Source of the DNA: Verrucomicrobia bacterium Tous-C9LFEB
Lineage (GTDB): Bacteria > Verrucomicrobiota > Verrucomicrobiia > Methylacidiphilales > UBA1321
DNA length: 52,817 nucleotides
Direction: 5' to 3'
NCBI GenBank assembly: GCA_002304345.1
Contig: NEUU01000027.1
Coordinates: 1 to 52,817, forward strand
Shown here: positions 8,150 through 16,669 of the stretch, piece by piece
Position numbering within the stretch: the first letter of the stretch is position 1
Layout: every line of letters begins with the position of its first letter
Translations under genes and position numbers: made by a program
The notes under the pieces: model-generated
Told to the model about the DNA's origin: nothing
The model's database searches: none
The model's input: only the letters and a program-made list of their open reading frames with translations

Positions 8150-9187
8150 TTATTTCGTCTGTTCGGACGGCTTGCTGCGCAGCTTGCTCACCGTTTCCCA
8201 CTGCGCGCGTTGGCAGCGTTGCGGCGGCAATCCCTTCAGCACTTGTTCCATGTCGTCGACAACAAGCTGGCCCATCCACGGCCAGATTTCCGGGATGTTA
8301 CCGGCGCGATGCGCCTGCAAAACCGTGTTGGGCGTCTTGCGAGCGCGATGGTTGGCCGGGATCGGTTCGTCGGGCCAGACATCGATGGCCGCACGGATTT
8401 GACCCGATTGGGCCGCGTCGAGCATTTCGTCGAAGTTCACGATTCCCGCGCGGCTGGACAACACCACGATGCTGCCCTTGGCCATGCTGTTGAAAAACTT
8501 CGCGCCAATGCCGTTCGCGTTTTCCGTCGTCGTCGCCGCCAGCAGGAACACCACGGTCGATTTCTGGAAACATTCCGCCAGCGTGGCGGGGATCAGCCCC
8601 GCTTCGCGCAGGATGGTCGGGTGAATCCACGGATCGTGCGCGAGAATCTCGCCGCCGAAGGGACGCAGCAACGGCAACAGTGCCTTGCCCACATTACCGA
8701 AACCGACGATGCTCATCGTGCGGCCGCTCAGCAAAATCGAATCGTAGTTATCGCCTTCGCCGTAGAGCGTTTCATTCCCCGCGCGGATGGAAGCATCGGC
8801 CTGATGAATCCGGCGCGCGCAGGAGAGCGCGAGGCCGAGCGACATTTCCGCCACCGGCTTGGAGAAGACCGGGCCGGTCGCACAGACATAAATTCCCCGG
8901 CGATGACATTCCAGGTAATCGACGTTCGGCATGAAGTTGCTCTCGACGTTGAATACGGCCTTCAGGTTCGGCGCGCGATCGAGCCGTTCCTTCGGGAGGG
9001 CCGATTGACCAATCAGGATGGTCGCTTCGGGCAGATACTTGTCGATGTGCGCATCGGTGGCGGGCGTGCCGTCGTGCCAGATCACATCTCCCAGCGATTC
9101 GAGGCGCTTCTTGGTGGCATCATCGAAAATCTGGGCGATGGGGCGCGGGAATGGGTCGAGGAGAATCAGGGGACGTTTGGTGCTCAT
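8150..9187 (-). CDS. D-2-hydroxyacid dehydrogenase family protein
   Basis: NAD(P)-dependent oxidoreductase of the phosphoglycerate/formate dehydrogenase type, 345 residues. The nucleotide fold shows the GFGNVG motif (MSIVGFGNVGKALLPLLRPFGG). The expected catalytic Arg (VLSSRAGIVNFDEM), acidic residue (DVWPDEP) and His (QAHRAGNIPE) are present. The frame stays open to 9349, but only the ATG at 9187 gives a normal N-terminus (MSTKRPLILLDP). The leader before it is pyrimidine-rich, without a Shine-Dalgarno. It follows the GntR/LacI regulator gene by 74 bp and probably shares its control. The substrate is unknown; a sugar-acid or 2-keto-acid role is likely from context. Confidence 0.9.
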   Translation of the reverse strand: MSTKRPLILLDPFPRPIAQIFDDATKKRLESLGDVIWHDGTPATDAHIDKYLPEATILIGQSALPKERLDRAPNLKAVFNVESNFMPNVDYLECHRRGIYVCATGPVFSKPVAEMSLGLALSCARRIHQADASIRAGNETLYGEGDNYDSILLSGRTMSIVGFGNVGKALLPLLRPFGGEILAHDPWIHPTILREAGLIPATLAECFQKSTVVFLLAATTTENANGIGAKFFNSMAKGSIVVLSSRAGIVNFDEMLDAAQSGQIRAAIDVWPDEPIPANHRARKTPNTVLQAHRAGNIPEIWPWMGQLVVDDMEQVLKGLPPQRCQRAQWETVSKLRSKPSEQTK

Positions 9188-9261
9188 GATAGGGGTGGGT
9201 TGGTTAATGAAGGTTGAAGTGAACTGACAATCAAAAGGGAACGAAGCGAACCGGTGACCGG

Positions 9262-10368
9262 TCAACCGGTCTGGCCGGGGACAAACTCTCCGCGCAACTG
9301 CACCTCGCTCACCGGGAGCGGCTCGCCGTGCATGAGGACGTTGAGGCATTCGAACGCGCGCAACCCCATGGCCTCGTAGGGCACGCGATAGGTGGTCAAG
9401 GGAATGGGGCTCGCCGCCGCCACCGCGCAGTCGTCCATGCCGGTAACCTTCACCGGACCGGGAATCGCAATGCCGCGATCGCGCAACGCCTGCAGCATGC
9501 CAACAGCCATGTTGTCGCTCGAGCAGACGATGCCTTCGAGCTCCATCTTGCGGCTCAGGAAACTCTCCGCCATGCGGCGCGGTTCATCAATCGGATCGAC
9601 GAAATTCGGATTCATCTCCGACTCCAGCATCACCCACTTCTCATTCTCCGCCACCCCCGCCTCTTCCAGCGCCTGGCGATATCCCAGATAGCGGTCACGG
9701 ATGAAGGGCGTCCAGGCGTAGTGCGAGAAAAAACCGATCCGGCGCAAGCCCTGATCCAGCAAATGCTTCGTCATCGTGTAGCCCGCGTGCAAACCGTCCA
9801 CCACCACGGCGGGACGCCGCATGCCGGGCAGGTTCAGCTCGAGGAGAACCACGGGAAACGGACAGCTCAAAATCATCTGCGAGTAATACGCCATCTCCTC
9901 GGGATTGGTGATGACCGGGAACAGGACCGCCCCCTTCACATTGAACTCCGCCAGACGGCCCACGATCTCCGCTTCCTTGCGAAAATCCGTCCCCGCCGAC
10001 AGCGTCAGCGTCCGGCGTTTCGCCGCAAAGGCAGCCTGCTGAAAACCGCGCAACATGCGCCATCCGCCCACGTGTTGATCGCCGGGATAAATGAACGCGC
10101 AGGCATCGAGATCGAGCGACGAAGGATTCGCCGCGCTCGCCGTGCGAATCACCCGCGTGCCGGAACGCGTGCGGCGCTCCACCAGTTTTTCCTGCACCAA
10201 CCGCGCCACCGCGCGACCGACCGTGCCGCGGCTGCATTGAAATTCCGTCGCCAGCTCTTCCTCGGTCGGAATCTGGTCGCCGATCCCCCAAACGCCGGTC
10301 GCAATTCGGTTGTGTAATTGAGCGAAAACGAAATTCTGCTTGGTGAGGGACTCGCTCTGTAAGGCCAT
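9262..10368 (-). CDS. GntR/LacI hybrid transcriptional regulator
   Basis: A 368-residue repressor-type protein. Residues 1-72 form a GntR winged helix (LPHN-type start, IPTEEELATEFQCSRGTVGRAVARLVQEKLVERR). Residues 85-368 form a LacI/GalR-type periplasmic-binding fold (AVLFPVITNPEEMAYY, GLRRIGFFSHY, GIVCSSDNMAVGMLQALRDRGI, VTGMDDCAVA). This is the AraR arrangement, in which a sugar bound to the C-domain releases DNA. It is probably first gene of a unit with the dehydrogenase and perhaps the symporter. The AT-rich upstream region has a possible TATAAT on the minus strand near 10414, and a GACGAAATT palindrome lies 92 bp upstream. Confidence 0.93.
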   Translation of the reverse strand: MALQSESLTKQNFVFAQLHNRIATGVWGIGDQIPTEEELATEFQCSRGTVGRAVARLVQEKLVERRTRSGTRVIRTASAANPSSLDLDACAFIYPGDQHVGGWRMLRGFQQAAFAAKRRTLTLSAGTDFRKEAEIVGRLAEFNVKGAVLFPVITNPEEMAYYSQMILSCPFPVVLLELNLPGMRRPAVVVDGLHAGYTMTKHLLDQGLRRIGFFSHYAWTPFIRDRYLGYRQALEEAGVAENEKWVMLESEMNPNFVDPIDEPRRMAESFLSRKMELEGIVCSSDNMAVGMLQALRDRGIAIPGPVKVTGMDDCAVAAASPIPLTTYRVPYEAMGLRAFECLNVLMHGEPLPVSEVQLRGEFVPGQTG

Positions 10369-10460
10369 GCTTTCTTATATGTTCTACAATTAAACAATAA
10401 GCAAGCAGATTATACTCCAATCACTCACAACCTACTGATTACAATGACTTAAGAGTTTTT

Positions 10461-10628
10461 GACGAAATTAACGGAATTTACGAAATGGGAAGGTGGGGGA
10501 TTTTTTCGGTCAGGAACTCAGGAAAGCCGGAATCTCTTTCAGAACCTTCGCCCGATCTTCTTGATTTCCTGAGTTCCTGATTAAAAAATGCCTTTCTCTC
10601 CCATTTCGTAAATTCCGTTAATTTCGTC
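10461..10628. repeat. GACGAAATT nested palindrome, copy 2
   Basis: The 29-bp arms at 10461-10489 and 10600-10628 are perfect inverted repeats. The interior carries the AACTCAGGAAAG and TTTCCTGAGTTCCTGAT pair seen in copy 1. It fills the gap between the regulator and the yebC-like gene. Confidence 0.9.
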
Positions 10629-10651
10629 TAAAAAAGCCTTTGTCTTCCGCC

Positions 10652-11380
10652 CTACATCGCCGCCCAGACGCGATGGACATCATCGTGGTCGTCCAGCGCC
10701 TGCAGAAATTCACCGACTTCCATCTTTTGCTCGTCGGTCAGGGTCGGGATGCTCTTCGGGATGAAACCCATTTCCGCCGTCACCACGGTCCAGCCGTTCT
10801 GGGACAGCCACTGCGACACCGTGTGAATCGCCGTGCGATCGGCAATGAACCGCGCGCCGCAGGCACCTTCGGGAATGTCATCGTTCTTGGCGTGATCGAG
10901 CACTTCCACTTCGTTCGCCCCCGCTTCAATCGCCGCCGCTTCGCGGTCGGCATTCACATCGGCACAATACGCTTCGATCAAACCCACGTGATCGAACAGG
11001 AACTTGTTGCTGTTCGCCGCGCCGAGCTGGCCGCGCTTGAACAACACGCGAATTTCCGGCGCGGTGCGGTTGTTGTTGTCGGTCAGGACTTCCACAATGA
11101 CCGGCACCTTGTGCGGCGCGTAACCTTCGAAATTGATATGCTCGAGCACCATCTTTTCGTCGCCGACGCCCGCGCCCTTCTTGATGGCCCGCTCAATGGC
11201 GTCGCGCGGTACGCTCTCTTTTTTCGCCTTTTCAATCGCGGCATGGAGCCGCGCATTACCGGCGGGATCGGCGCCGCCATGCTTGGCAGCGACCATGATT
11301 TCCCTGACAAATTTACCTGTGGCCTTGGACTTCCGCATCGAAGTCACGGCCCGTTTCGAAAATAACCATTGGCGACCCAT
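10652..11380 (-). CDS. yebC: YebC/PmpR-family regulatory or translation factor
   Basis: The 242-residue length is typical of the family, whose members act as DNA-binding regulators or as factors that relieve ribosome stalling. Family hallmarks are GNARLHAAIEKAKKESVPRDAIERAIKKG near residues 41-70, the stretch EGYAPHKVPVIVEVLTDNNNRTAPEIR, and a C-terminus with LDDHDDVHRVWAAM. The N-terminus (MGRQWLFSKRAVTSMRKSKATGKF) keeps MGR-W but lacks the usual Ala/Lys run, so it may belong to a divergent subfamily. It is not next to ruvC, its usual neighbour. A phased upstream element begins about 60 bp before the start. Confidence 0.92.
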   Translation of the reverse strand: MGRQWLFSKRAVTSMRKSKATGKFVREIMVAAKHGGADPAGNARLHAAIEKAKKESVPRDAIERAIKKGAGVGDEKMVLEHINFEGYAPHKVPVIVEVLTDNNNRTAPEIRVLFKRGQLGAANSNKFLFDHVGLIEAYCADVNADREAAAIEAGANEVEVLDHAKNDDIPEGACGARFIADRTAIHTVSQWLSQNGWTVVTAEMGFIPKSIPTLTDEQKMEVGEFLQALDDHDDVHRVWAAM

Positions 11381-11442
11381 GCCTTACGCTAAAGCAAAAA
11401 GGGCCGCACAGGGAAGTCAAAAGGCAAATTCACCCCACCCGC

Positions 11443-11651
11443 CGCAAAAATCTCGCACACGTAGCTCACGTAGCACACCTAAGACAAACGCTCGGACCCC
11501 GTCCCATGCTATAACTCTCCCATGTTCCTCCCCATCCGCTTTGAAATTTCAAATCTCAAATTTGAGATCGATCGATTTGGTCTACACCCACCACTCCACC
11601 CAACAGAGACGGCTGAAACTCGTCGCCGCTTGTCGACGATATTTCATTTTT
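11443..11651. repeat. TAGCTCACC box plus 7-nt phased module, copy 1
   Basis: First module: 9-nt units TAGCTCACG, TAGCACACC and TAAGACAAA beginning near 11462. Second module (11543-11569): 7-nt units GAAATTT, CAAATCT, CAAATTT. After that comes GATTTGGTCTACACCCACCA-like text. The same two modules in the same order and spacing occur at 52489-52695. A TATAAC-like hexamer lies 9 nt before an ATG at 11521 in this copy. Confidence 0.8.
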
Positions 11652-11653
11652 CA

Positions 11654-11922
11654 CTAGATAGTGTCGTCACGAGAGAGGATCTTGAAGCAGGTAGAAATAA
11701 ACCTTTTACCCCCTTGCCCGATCCCTCGACTACGCTCGGGATGACGGAGTGTGAATGCGAATGTCTTAAGCGATTTGCGGAGCAAATCAGCTATTGGGTC
11801 CAGCGTCATGCTGGTCATCCCGAGCGTAGTCGAGGGATCGGGCAAGGGGGTGGTTTTGGGGGCATGGGCCCATTGGAGCCTAACAGGTCATTCCCCTCGC
11901 AATCTCGTAACGACACTATTTA
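11654..11922. repeat. Nested inverted-repeat (MITE-like) element, copy D
   Basis: Outer imperfect 20-bp terminal arms (11655-11674 and 11903-11922, 17 of 20 matching) enclose a second pair of about 37-bp arms (11709-11746 and 11814-11850) with core CTCGACTACGCTCGGGATGA. A CCAGC-GTCAT-GCTGG hairpin lies at the inner right arm. Copy E at 41897-42137 has the same nested order. No ORF of substance is inside. Confidence 0.88.
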
Positions 11923-11966
11923 AGAAGTTGAACTTTTCACCGCAAACCCTTAGCACTCCTAGCACC

Positions 11967-12905
11967 ATGTCCGATTCCCTCATTCTCGGTTTTGATATTG
12001 GCGGCACCAAATGCGCCGCGCTCGTGGGCGACATCCACGGCACCGTGCTCGCACGGCGCGAATGGCCTTCCATCGCCACACGCGGTCCCCAGGCCATGCT
12101 GGCCGATTTCCTCGCCGCCGCCGAAGCCCTCCGCGACGCGCATCCCGGCGTGAAAGCCTGCGGCGTCTCCATCGGTGGCCCGCTCGATGCCAATGAAGGC
12201 GTCATCTACTCCCCGCCCAATCTCCCCGGCTGGGACGCGATTCCGCTCAAACAACAACTCCAGAACACGCTCGGCCTCCCGGTCTTCGTCGAGCACGACG
12301 CCGCCGCCTGCGCATGGGCCGAGTATCTCTGGGGTCAACCCCGTTCCACCGGCAACCTGATCTACATCACCTCCGGCACCGGCTTCGGCGCGGGCTACAT
12401 CCTGCAGGGCCAGATCTATCGCGGCGCGAAAGGCCGCTCGCCCGAGGTCGGCCACGCGCGATTCGCGGAGGATGGTCCGTTCGCCTACGAAAAAAAAGGG
12501 AGCGTGGAAGCGTTCTGCTCGGGCGCATCGCTCTCCCGGCTCGCCGCGTGGAAATTTCCGCAGCGCTGGAGTGCCCAGCCGCCCGCCGGTCCGGAGCTCG
12601 GCAAGCTCGCCGCCGCCGGAGACGCCGATGCCTCGGCCGTGATCAGTCTCAGCGCCCACGCCACCGGTCAGGTCTGCGCCAATCTCATCGACACCTTCGC
12701 GCCGGATGTGATCGTATTGGGAAGTCTCGCCCGCCATCTCGGCGAGGTCTGGATTGCCCAAGTGAAGGAGACCTGCCAGCGCGAAGCTCTCCCCGGCTTG
12801 CATGAACTCTGCCTCGTGCGCGCCACCAGCCTCGATTCGCGCCTGCAGGACTGCTCCACCCTCGCCATCGCCCTCGACGCCTCGGGTCAGTTCCGCACGT
12901 CGTGA
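11967..12905 (+). CDS. ROK-family sugar kinase or regulator-like protein
   Basis: A 312-residue protein with the ATPase phosphate-1 motif LGFDIGGTK (8-15), a likely catalytic Asp in VEHDAAACAWAE (Asp111) and the ROK stretch SPEVGH (His163). In ROK glucokinases this is followed by a zinc motif CxCGxxGCxE; here the three cysteine positions are Phe172, Tyr174 and Ser179, while Gly178 and Glu181 remain. Zinc is therefore probably not bound there. The ATG at 11967 gives the family N-terminus; upstream codons lie in a repeat. The leader has CCTTAGCACT and CCTAGCACC words and no Shine-Dalgarno. It likely phosphorylates a hexose; the exact substrate is unknown. Confidence 0.88.
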   Translation: MSDSLILGFDIGGTKCAALVGDIHGTVLARREWPSIATRGPQAMLADFLAAAEALRDAHPGVKACGVSIGGPLDANEGVIYSPPNLPGWDAIPLKQQLQNTLGLPVFVEHDAAACAWAEYLWGQPRSTGNLIYITSGTGFGAGYILQGQIYRGAKGRSPEVGHARFAEDGPFAYEKKGSVEAFCSGASLSRLAAWKFPQRWSAQPPAGPELGKLAAAGDADASAVISLSAHATGQVCANLIDTFAPDVIVLGSLARHLGEVWIAQVKETCQREALPGLHELCLVRATSLDSRLQDCSTLAIALDASGQFRTS

Positions 12906-12962
12906 TCCATGAACCACCTCTCGCCCATGCAGAACCCCCAAAGCAGGAGTCTCCCCTGATCA

Positions 12963-13109
12963 GGGAAGTCCGCAGATTTCGCAGATGGACACCGATTTCA
13001 AAACCTTGAAAGATCAAATTGAGAGAGCAGAAACGGAATCCGAACCTCCCTTCCTGAGTTCATGATTTCCTGATAAAATCTGTTTGCCTTAAAATCTGCG
13101 AACTTCCCT
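12963..13109. repeat. GTCCGCAGATTTCGCAGAT palindrome, copy 1
   Basis: The left end is GGGAAGTCCGCAGATTTCGC (from 12963), and the right end is the inverted AAATCTGCGAACTTCCC (to about 13109). The interior contains the TTCCTGAGTTCATGATTTCC inner pair that also occurs in the GACGAAATT family, so the two families share a core but differ in their ends. It lies upstream of the GH78 gene. Confidence 0.82.
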
Positions 13110-13197
13110 CCTGTATGCAGGTCAATTTTTGCGAACTTTTTTCAGAAGATTTGGGTAACCCCTTTCACCCCTCGCGGATTATTGTCGAAAAGAATTT

Positions 13198-15561
13198 ATG
13201 AAAGCCAAAAACGCTTCTCCCGTACGTTCCACTCCCTCTCCCTTCGTCGCCTCGAAATGGATCTGGCCCATCAATCCCCACTGGGACCTCCACAATAGCT
13301 ACGCCCTGTTTCGCAAGACCTTTGACCTCGCCGCCCTCCCTGCCAAGGCGCCGCTCTTCATCACCGCCGATCAGGCCTATCTCCTTTTCATCAACGACCA
13401 GTTCGTTTCCCGCGGTCCCGCCCGCGGCTTTCAAGACCACTGGCCCTACGATGAAGTCGACGTCCGCCCCTTCCTGAAAAAGGGCCGCAACCTCATCGCC
13501 GTCCGCGCCTACAATCCCGGCTACAGCAATTTCCAATACCTCACCCAGGGCTTCGCCGGACTGCTCGTCGCCGCGCGCTGGGGCAAGACGGTGCTGGGAA
13601 GTGACAACACGTGGAAATCGCTGCGTCAACGCAATGTCTCGACCGACACGATTGTCACCAGCCTCCAGCTTTTCTCGCAGGAACATATCGACCTGCGTCA
13701 GGAACCCGTCGGCTGGATGACCTCCGATTTCGACGACAGCCAGTGGATCGTTCCGAACACTTCCGCGTGGAATTCCGGTCCGTGGTTCAGCCTCGAGCCG
13801 CGCAATATCCCGATGCTCTCGGAGAAGGATCTGAAGCCGCTTCAGCTTCTCGGCGAAAATTCCGGCACCAGCGCCGCCGGTTACGAACGCGTCCGCAGCG
13901 TCGTCGAGTTGCGTCATCGCGAGGACTGCTCGCATCGTCCCACGCAGGCCGGTTTCGCCCCGCTCCAAGTTTCCGCCACCGGCGCGGGAAAATTCCGCAG
14001 CTACCTCTTCGACTTCGGCAAGACGGTCGTGGGCAATCTGAGTTTTGAAATCTCCGGCGCGCGCGGCGGTGAGATCATCGACACAGCCCATTACGAGACG
14101 ATCAACAAGACCACTCTGACGCCCGATTACGACATCAACGCCCACTGCCGCATGGCCTTTGGCGACCGCTTGATCTGTCGCGAGGGGAAGAACGCGCACC
14201 GCTTCTTCCACTTCTACGGATTCCGCTATCTGCTCGTCACCGTGCGCGATGCCGAGGCCGATTTGTCTCTCGATTTGACCTTGAACTGGGTCGGTTACCC
14301 GCTCGAACGCAAAGGCAGCTTCGCCTCCTCCGACAACGACCTGAATCGCATCTGGGAAACCTGCGCGTGGACCGAACAGTGCTGCGCGCTCGACGCTTAC
14401 GTCGACACGCCCTGGCGCGAACAAGCCCAATGGTGGGGCGATGCCCGCGTGCAGGCGTGGAATACCTTTCACCTCAACGGCGACGCCCGCCTCTTCCGCC
14501 GCGGCATCCACCAGATCGCCAGCCAGGCCACACCCGACGGCGTCACCTACGGTCACGCGCCGACCATGGCGCACAGTTGCATCCTGCCCGACTTCACCCT
14601 CATCTGGTTCCTCACCATCTGGGATTACTACTGGCAGACCGGCTCGACCGAACCGCTCACCGCGCATCATGCCGTCGTGCAAAAGGCGCTCGATTATTTC
14701 CGCGATCATACCGATCCGAAGACGGGCCTGATCACGTATGATCACCGTTTCTGGCTCTTCCTCGACTGGACCGATCTCTTCAAGGACGGCACGCCGACGG
14801 TTTATAATCTCTGGCTCTTGATCGCCCTCGAAAAACTCGTCCTGCTCTACCGCGCCGCCAAGCAACCCCGCGAAGCCGCGCCGCTCGAAGCGTGGGCGAA
14901 GAAACTCCGCGTCGCGCTCGGCAAACTCATCGACAAGGACGGACTCCTGCGCGATGGCATCGACCGCAAGGGCAAAATCGTGGCGCACAAAAGCATTCAT
15001 TCGCAAACCCTCGCGCTGCTCGCCGGACTCAAGGGCATCAATGAAACCGCCGCGCTGGAAAAAATCCTGCTCCCCTATATCCGCCGGGAAGTGCAACCGA
15101 AGGTCACTCCTTCCGCCTATTGGGTGACTTACGTGTTCACCGCTCTCATCGAGCGTGGATATGGACAGGAAGTGACCGACTTCATCAAGAAATTCTGGAC
15201 GCCGATGGTCGAGCACGGCACCACGTGGGAAAACTTCGCGCCGCAAATCGCGGCGGAAAGTTTCTCGCACGCGTGGTCCGCGCACCCGCTCTATCACCTC
15301 ATGCAAACGGTCGGCGGTCTCTCGCAGACTGGCCCAGCCTGGAGCACGGTCACGTTCCGTCCCGTTTTCCATGGCGATGACTCCGCCGTCACCCTTCCCA
15401 CGCCGAAAGGACCGATCCGTTCCGCGTGGAAAAAAGTCAACGGCAAGATCGACGTCAAATTGCAACTCCCCGCTGGAATCAAAGCCCGCGTGGAATTGCC
15501 CGGACAAAAACCACAGACCGTAACCAAAAGCGGTTCGTGGAAAATTCCCGTTACGAAGTAA
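13198..15561 (+). CDS. Alpha-L-rhamnosidase-like glycosidase (GH78)
   Basis: A 787-residue enzyme expected to release terminal L-rhamnose or a related 6-deoxy sugar from glycosides. An N-terminal beta-sandwich with ITADQAYLLFINDQFVSRGPARG (about 62-83) resembles the GH78 accessory domain. The (alpha/alpha)6 barrel begins near residue 385 and holds DTPWREQAQWWGDARVQAW, matching the family's acidic catalytic segment. A final beta domain (about 710-787) follows. I see no signal peptide, so it probably acts inside the cell on imported oligosaccharides. Its end overlaps the end of the convergent LacI gene by 11 bp. It sits beside the ara operon and may belong to that regulon. Confidence 0.88.
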   Translation: MKAKNASPVRSTPSPFVASKWIWPINPHWDLHNSYALFRKTFDLAALPAKAPLFITADQAYLLFINDQFVSRGPARGFQDHWPYDEVDVRPFLKKGRNLIAVRAYNPGYSNFQYLTQGFAGLLVAARWGKTVLGSDNTWKSLRQRNVSTDTIVTSLQLFSQEHIDLRQEPVGWMTSDFDDSQWIVPNTSAWNSGPWFSLEPRNIPMLSEKDLKPLQLLGENSGTSAAGYERVRSVVELRHREDCSHRPTQAGFAPLQVSATGAGKFRSYLFDFGKTVVGNLSFEISGARGGEIIDTAHYETINKTTLTPDYDINAHCRMAFGDRLICREGKNAHRFFHFYGFRYLLVTVRDAEADLSLDLTLNWVGYPLERKGSFASSDNDLNRIWETCAWTEQCCALDAYVDTPWREQAQWWGDARVQAWNTFHLNGDARLFRRGIHQIASQATPDGVTYGHAPTMAHSCILPDFTLIWFLTIWDYYWQTGSTEPLTAHHAVVQKALDYFRDHTDPKTGLITYDHRFWLFLDWTDLFKDGTPTVYNLWLLIALEKLVLLYRAAKQPREAAPLEAWAKKLRVALGKLIDKDGLLRDGIDRKGKIVAHKSIHSQTLALLAGLKGINETAALEKILLPYIRREVQPKVTPSAYWVTYVFTALIERGYGQEVTDFIKKFWTPMVEHGTTWENFAPQIAAESFSHAWSAHPLYHLMQTVGGLSQTGPAWSTVTFRPVFHGDDSAVTLPTPKGPIRSAWKKVNGKIDVKLQLPAGIKARVELPGQKPQTVTKSGSWKIPVTK

Positions 15562-16594
15562 CCGCTACGGTCCTCCCGGCCACCCACGAGTTCTCCACCA
15601 GAGTCGCTCGCGGGAAGGCCGGGACGCCGCACTCATTGTTATGGATCATGCTCACGATCATCTCCGTGGCGGCTTCGCCCACGATGTCATTGTGCTGATT
15701 CATCCCCGCCCACTCGGGACGATCCTGCCGCCACTCGAGTTGAATTAATCCGATATCGCGTGGCACTTTCAATCCGCAGGCTTCCACCCATTTCCGCACC
15801 TCGTTATAGAGAGTGAGAATCACATCCGGCTTCTCCCGTTCCAGCCAGCGCCGGAACAGGGCGAGATCCTGCCGCGCCTCTTGGATTTGGTAAAATGGCT
15901 TGAGTCGACACGATGCCGGCAATCGTTGCTGCGCGATGAGCACGCCCGCCGAGAAGCGTCCCTCAACGAGTTCATCAATCACCACGTCCAGCACCAGCGC
16001 CGGACGGCGGTAACCGAGTTCCAACGCTTTTTCGAACGCGTGTAGTCCGAGCGTGTACTGGTCGGAGCTCGCGAAGGACAAGGCCGGATCGACCGGTCGC
16101 ACCCCGGTGACCACGCAGGGAAATTGCTCCCACGTGGACCGAAACCGCTCCGGCAACCGATTCCCTTTCATCAGCCCCAACACGATGATGCCGCGAATTC
16201 CCCGACTACGTAGAATCTTGTTCAGCTTCTCGCCATCGAGCGATTCGTCGTGCAGCCAGAATTCATCCAGGCTGTACCCGAGTTGCGCCGCGCGCCGCCG
16301 ACAGCCCGACACATAGGTGGGAACCGTCGGATGTTGCGTGAATGCCTTGGGATCGAGGTTCGCGTTGAGCAAGGCCAGACACGCCTTGAATCCCGGTCGC
16401 TGATTCGCCCGCAGTTGCGCCATGAGATGCGCCACGGTCGGATTCTTCTGGTAACCCATCGACTTCGCCAGTTGCTGCAGGCGTCGGCGCGTCGGCTCCG
16501 GCAATTGCGGATCATTACGCAACGCCAGCGAGACGGTGTTCTTCGATACGCCCGCGCGCCGGGCAATATCGGACATGGTGATTCGGGTTTTCAT
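15551..16594 (-). CDS. LacI-family transcriptional regulator
   Basis: Residues 1-60 form a LacI-type DNA-binding domain (TMSDIARRAGVSKNTVSLALRNDPQLPEPTRRRLQQLAKSMGY). The rest is a sugar-binding fold with GIIVLGLMKG, FASSDQYTLGLHAFEKALELGYRRPALVLD and an effector-domain C-terminus; 347 residues in all. I choose the ATG at 16594 because GAAGG lies about 10 nt upstream; an ATG at 16612 would add six residues. It is divergent from araB with only about 75 bp between starts, so it probably represses the araB operon and itself. The sensed sugar is not evident. Confidence 0.92.
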   Translation of the reverse strand: MKTRITMSDIARRAGVSKNTVSLALRNDPQLPEPTRRRLQQLAKSMGYQKNPTVAHLMAQLRANQRPGFKACLALLNANLDPKAFTQHPTVPTYVSGCRRRAAQLGYSLDEFWLHDESLDGEKLNKILRSRGIRGIIVLGLMKGNRLPERFRSTWEQFPCVVTGVRPVDPALSFASSDQYTLGLHAFEKALELGYRRPALVLDVVIDELVEGRFSAGVLIAQQRLPASCRLKPFYQIQEARQDLALFRRWLEREKPDVILTLYNEVRKWVEACGLKVPRDIGLIQLEWRQDRPEWAGMNQHNDIVGEAATEMIVSMIHNNECGVPAFPRATLVENSWVAGRTVAVTS

Positions 16595-16669
16595 CTCGGG
16601 GCCTTCGCTCATGTTACTGTCATATAAAGGGCGGCTTGACCAGCCAGAACCTTCGGCGAAGATGCCCCC
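16595..16669. promoter_or_regulatory. Divergent lacI-type / araB control region
   Basis: The 75-bp gap between two divergent starts must hold both promoters. It contains the interrupted palindrome GGCT-TGACC-AGCC near 16632-16645, a possible operator for the LacI-type protein. I see no convincing -35/-10 pair. Confidence 0.4.

Noticed and set aside
11522..11923. Open frame containing FEISNLKFEI and a similar one at 52565
   Set aside because: The coding-like similarity comes from the phased repeat text shared by both places, not from a conserved protein.
13165..15507. 780-codon frame antisense to the GH78 gene
   Set aside because: Overlaps a gene with clear family motifs for its full length; the antisense product has no recognisable domain.
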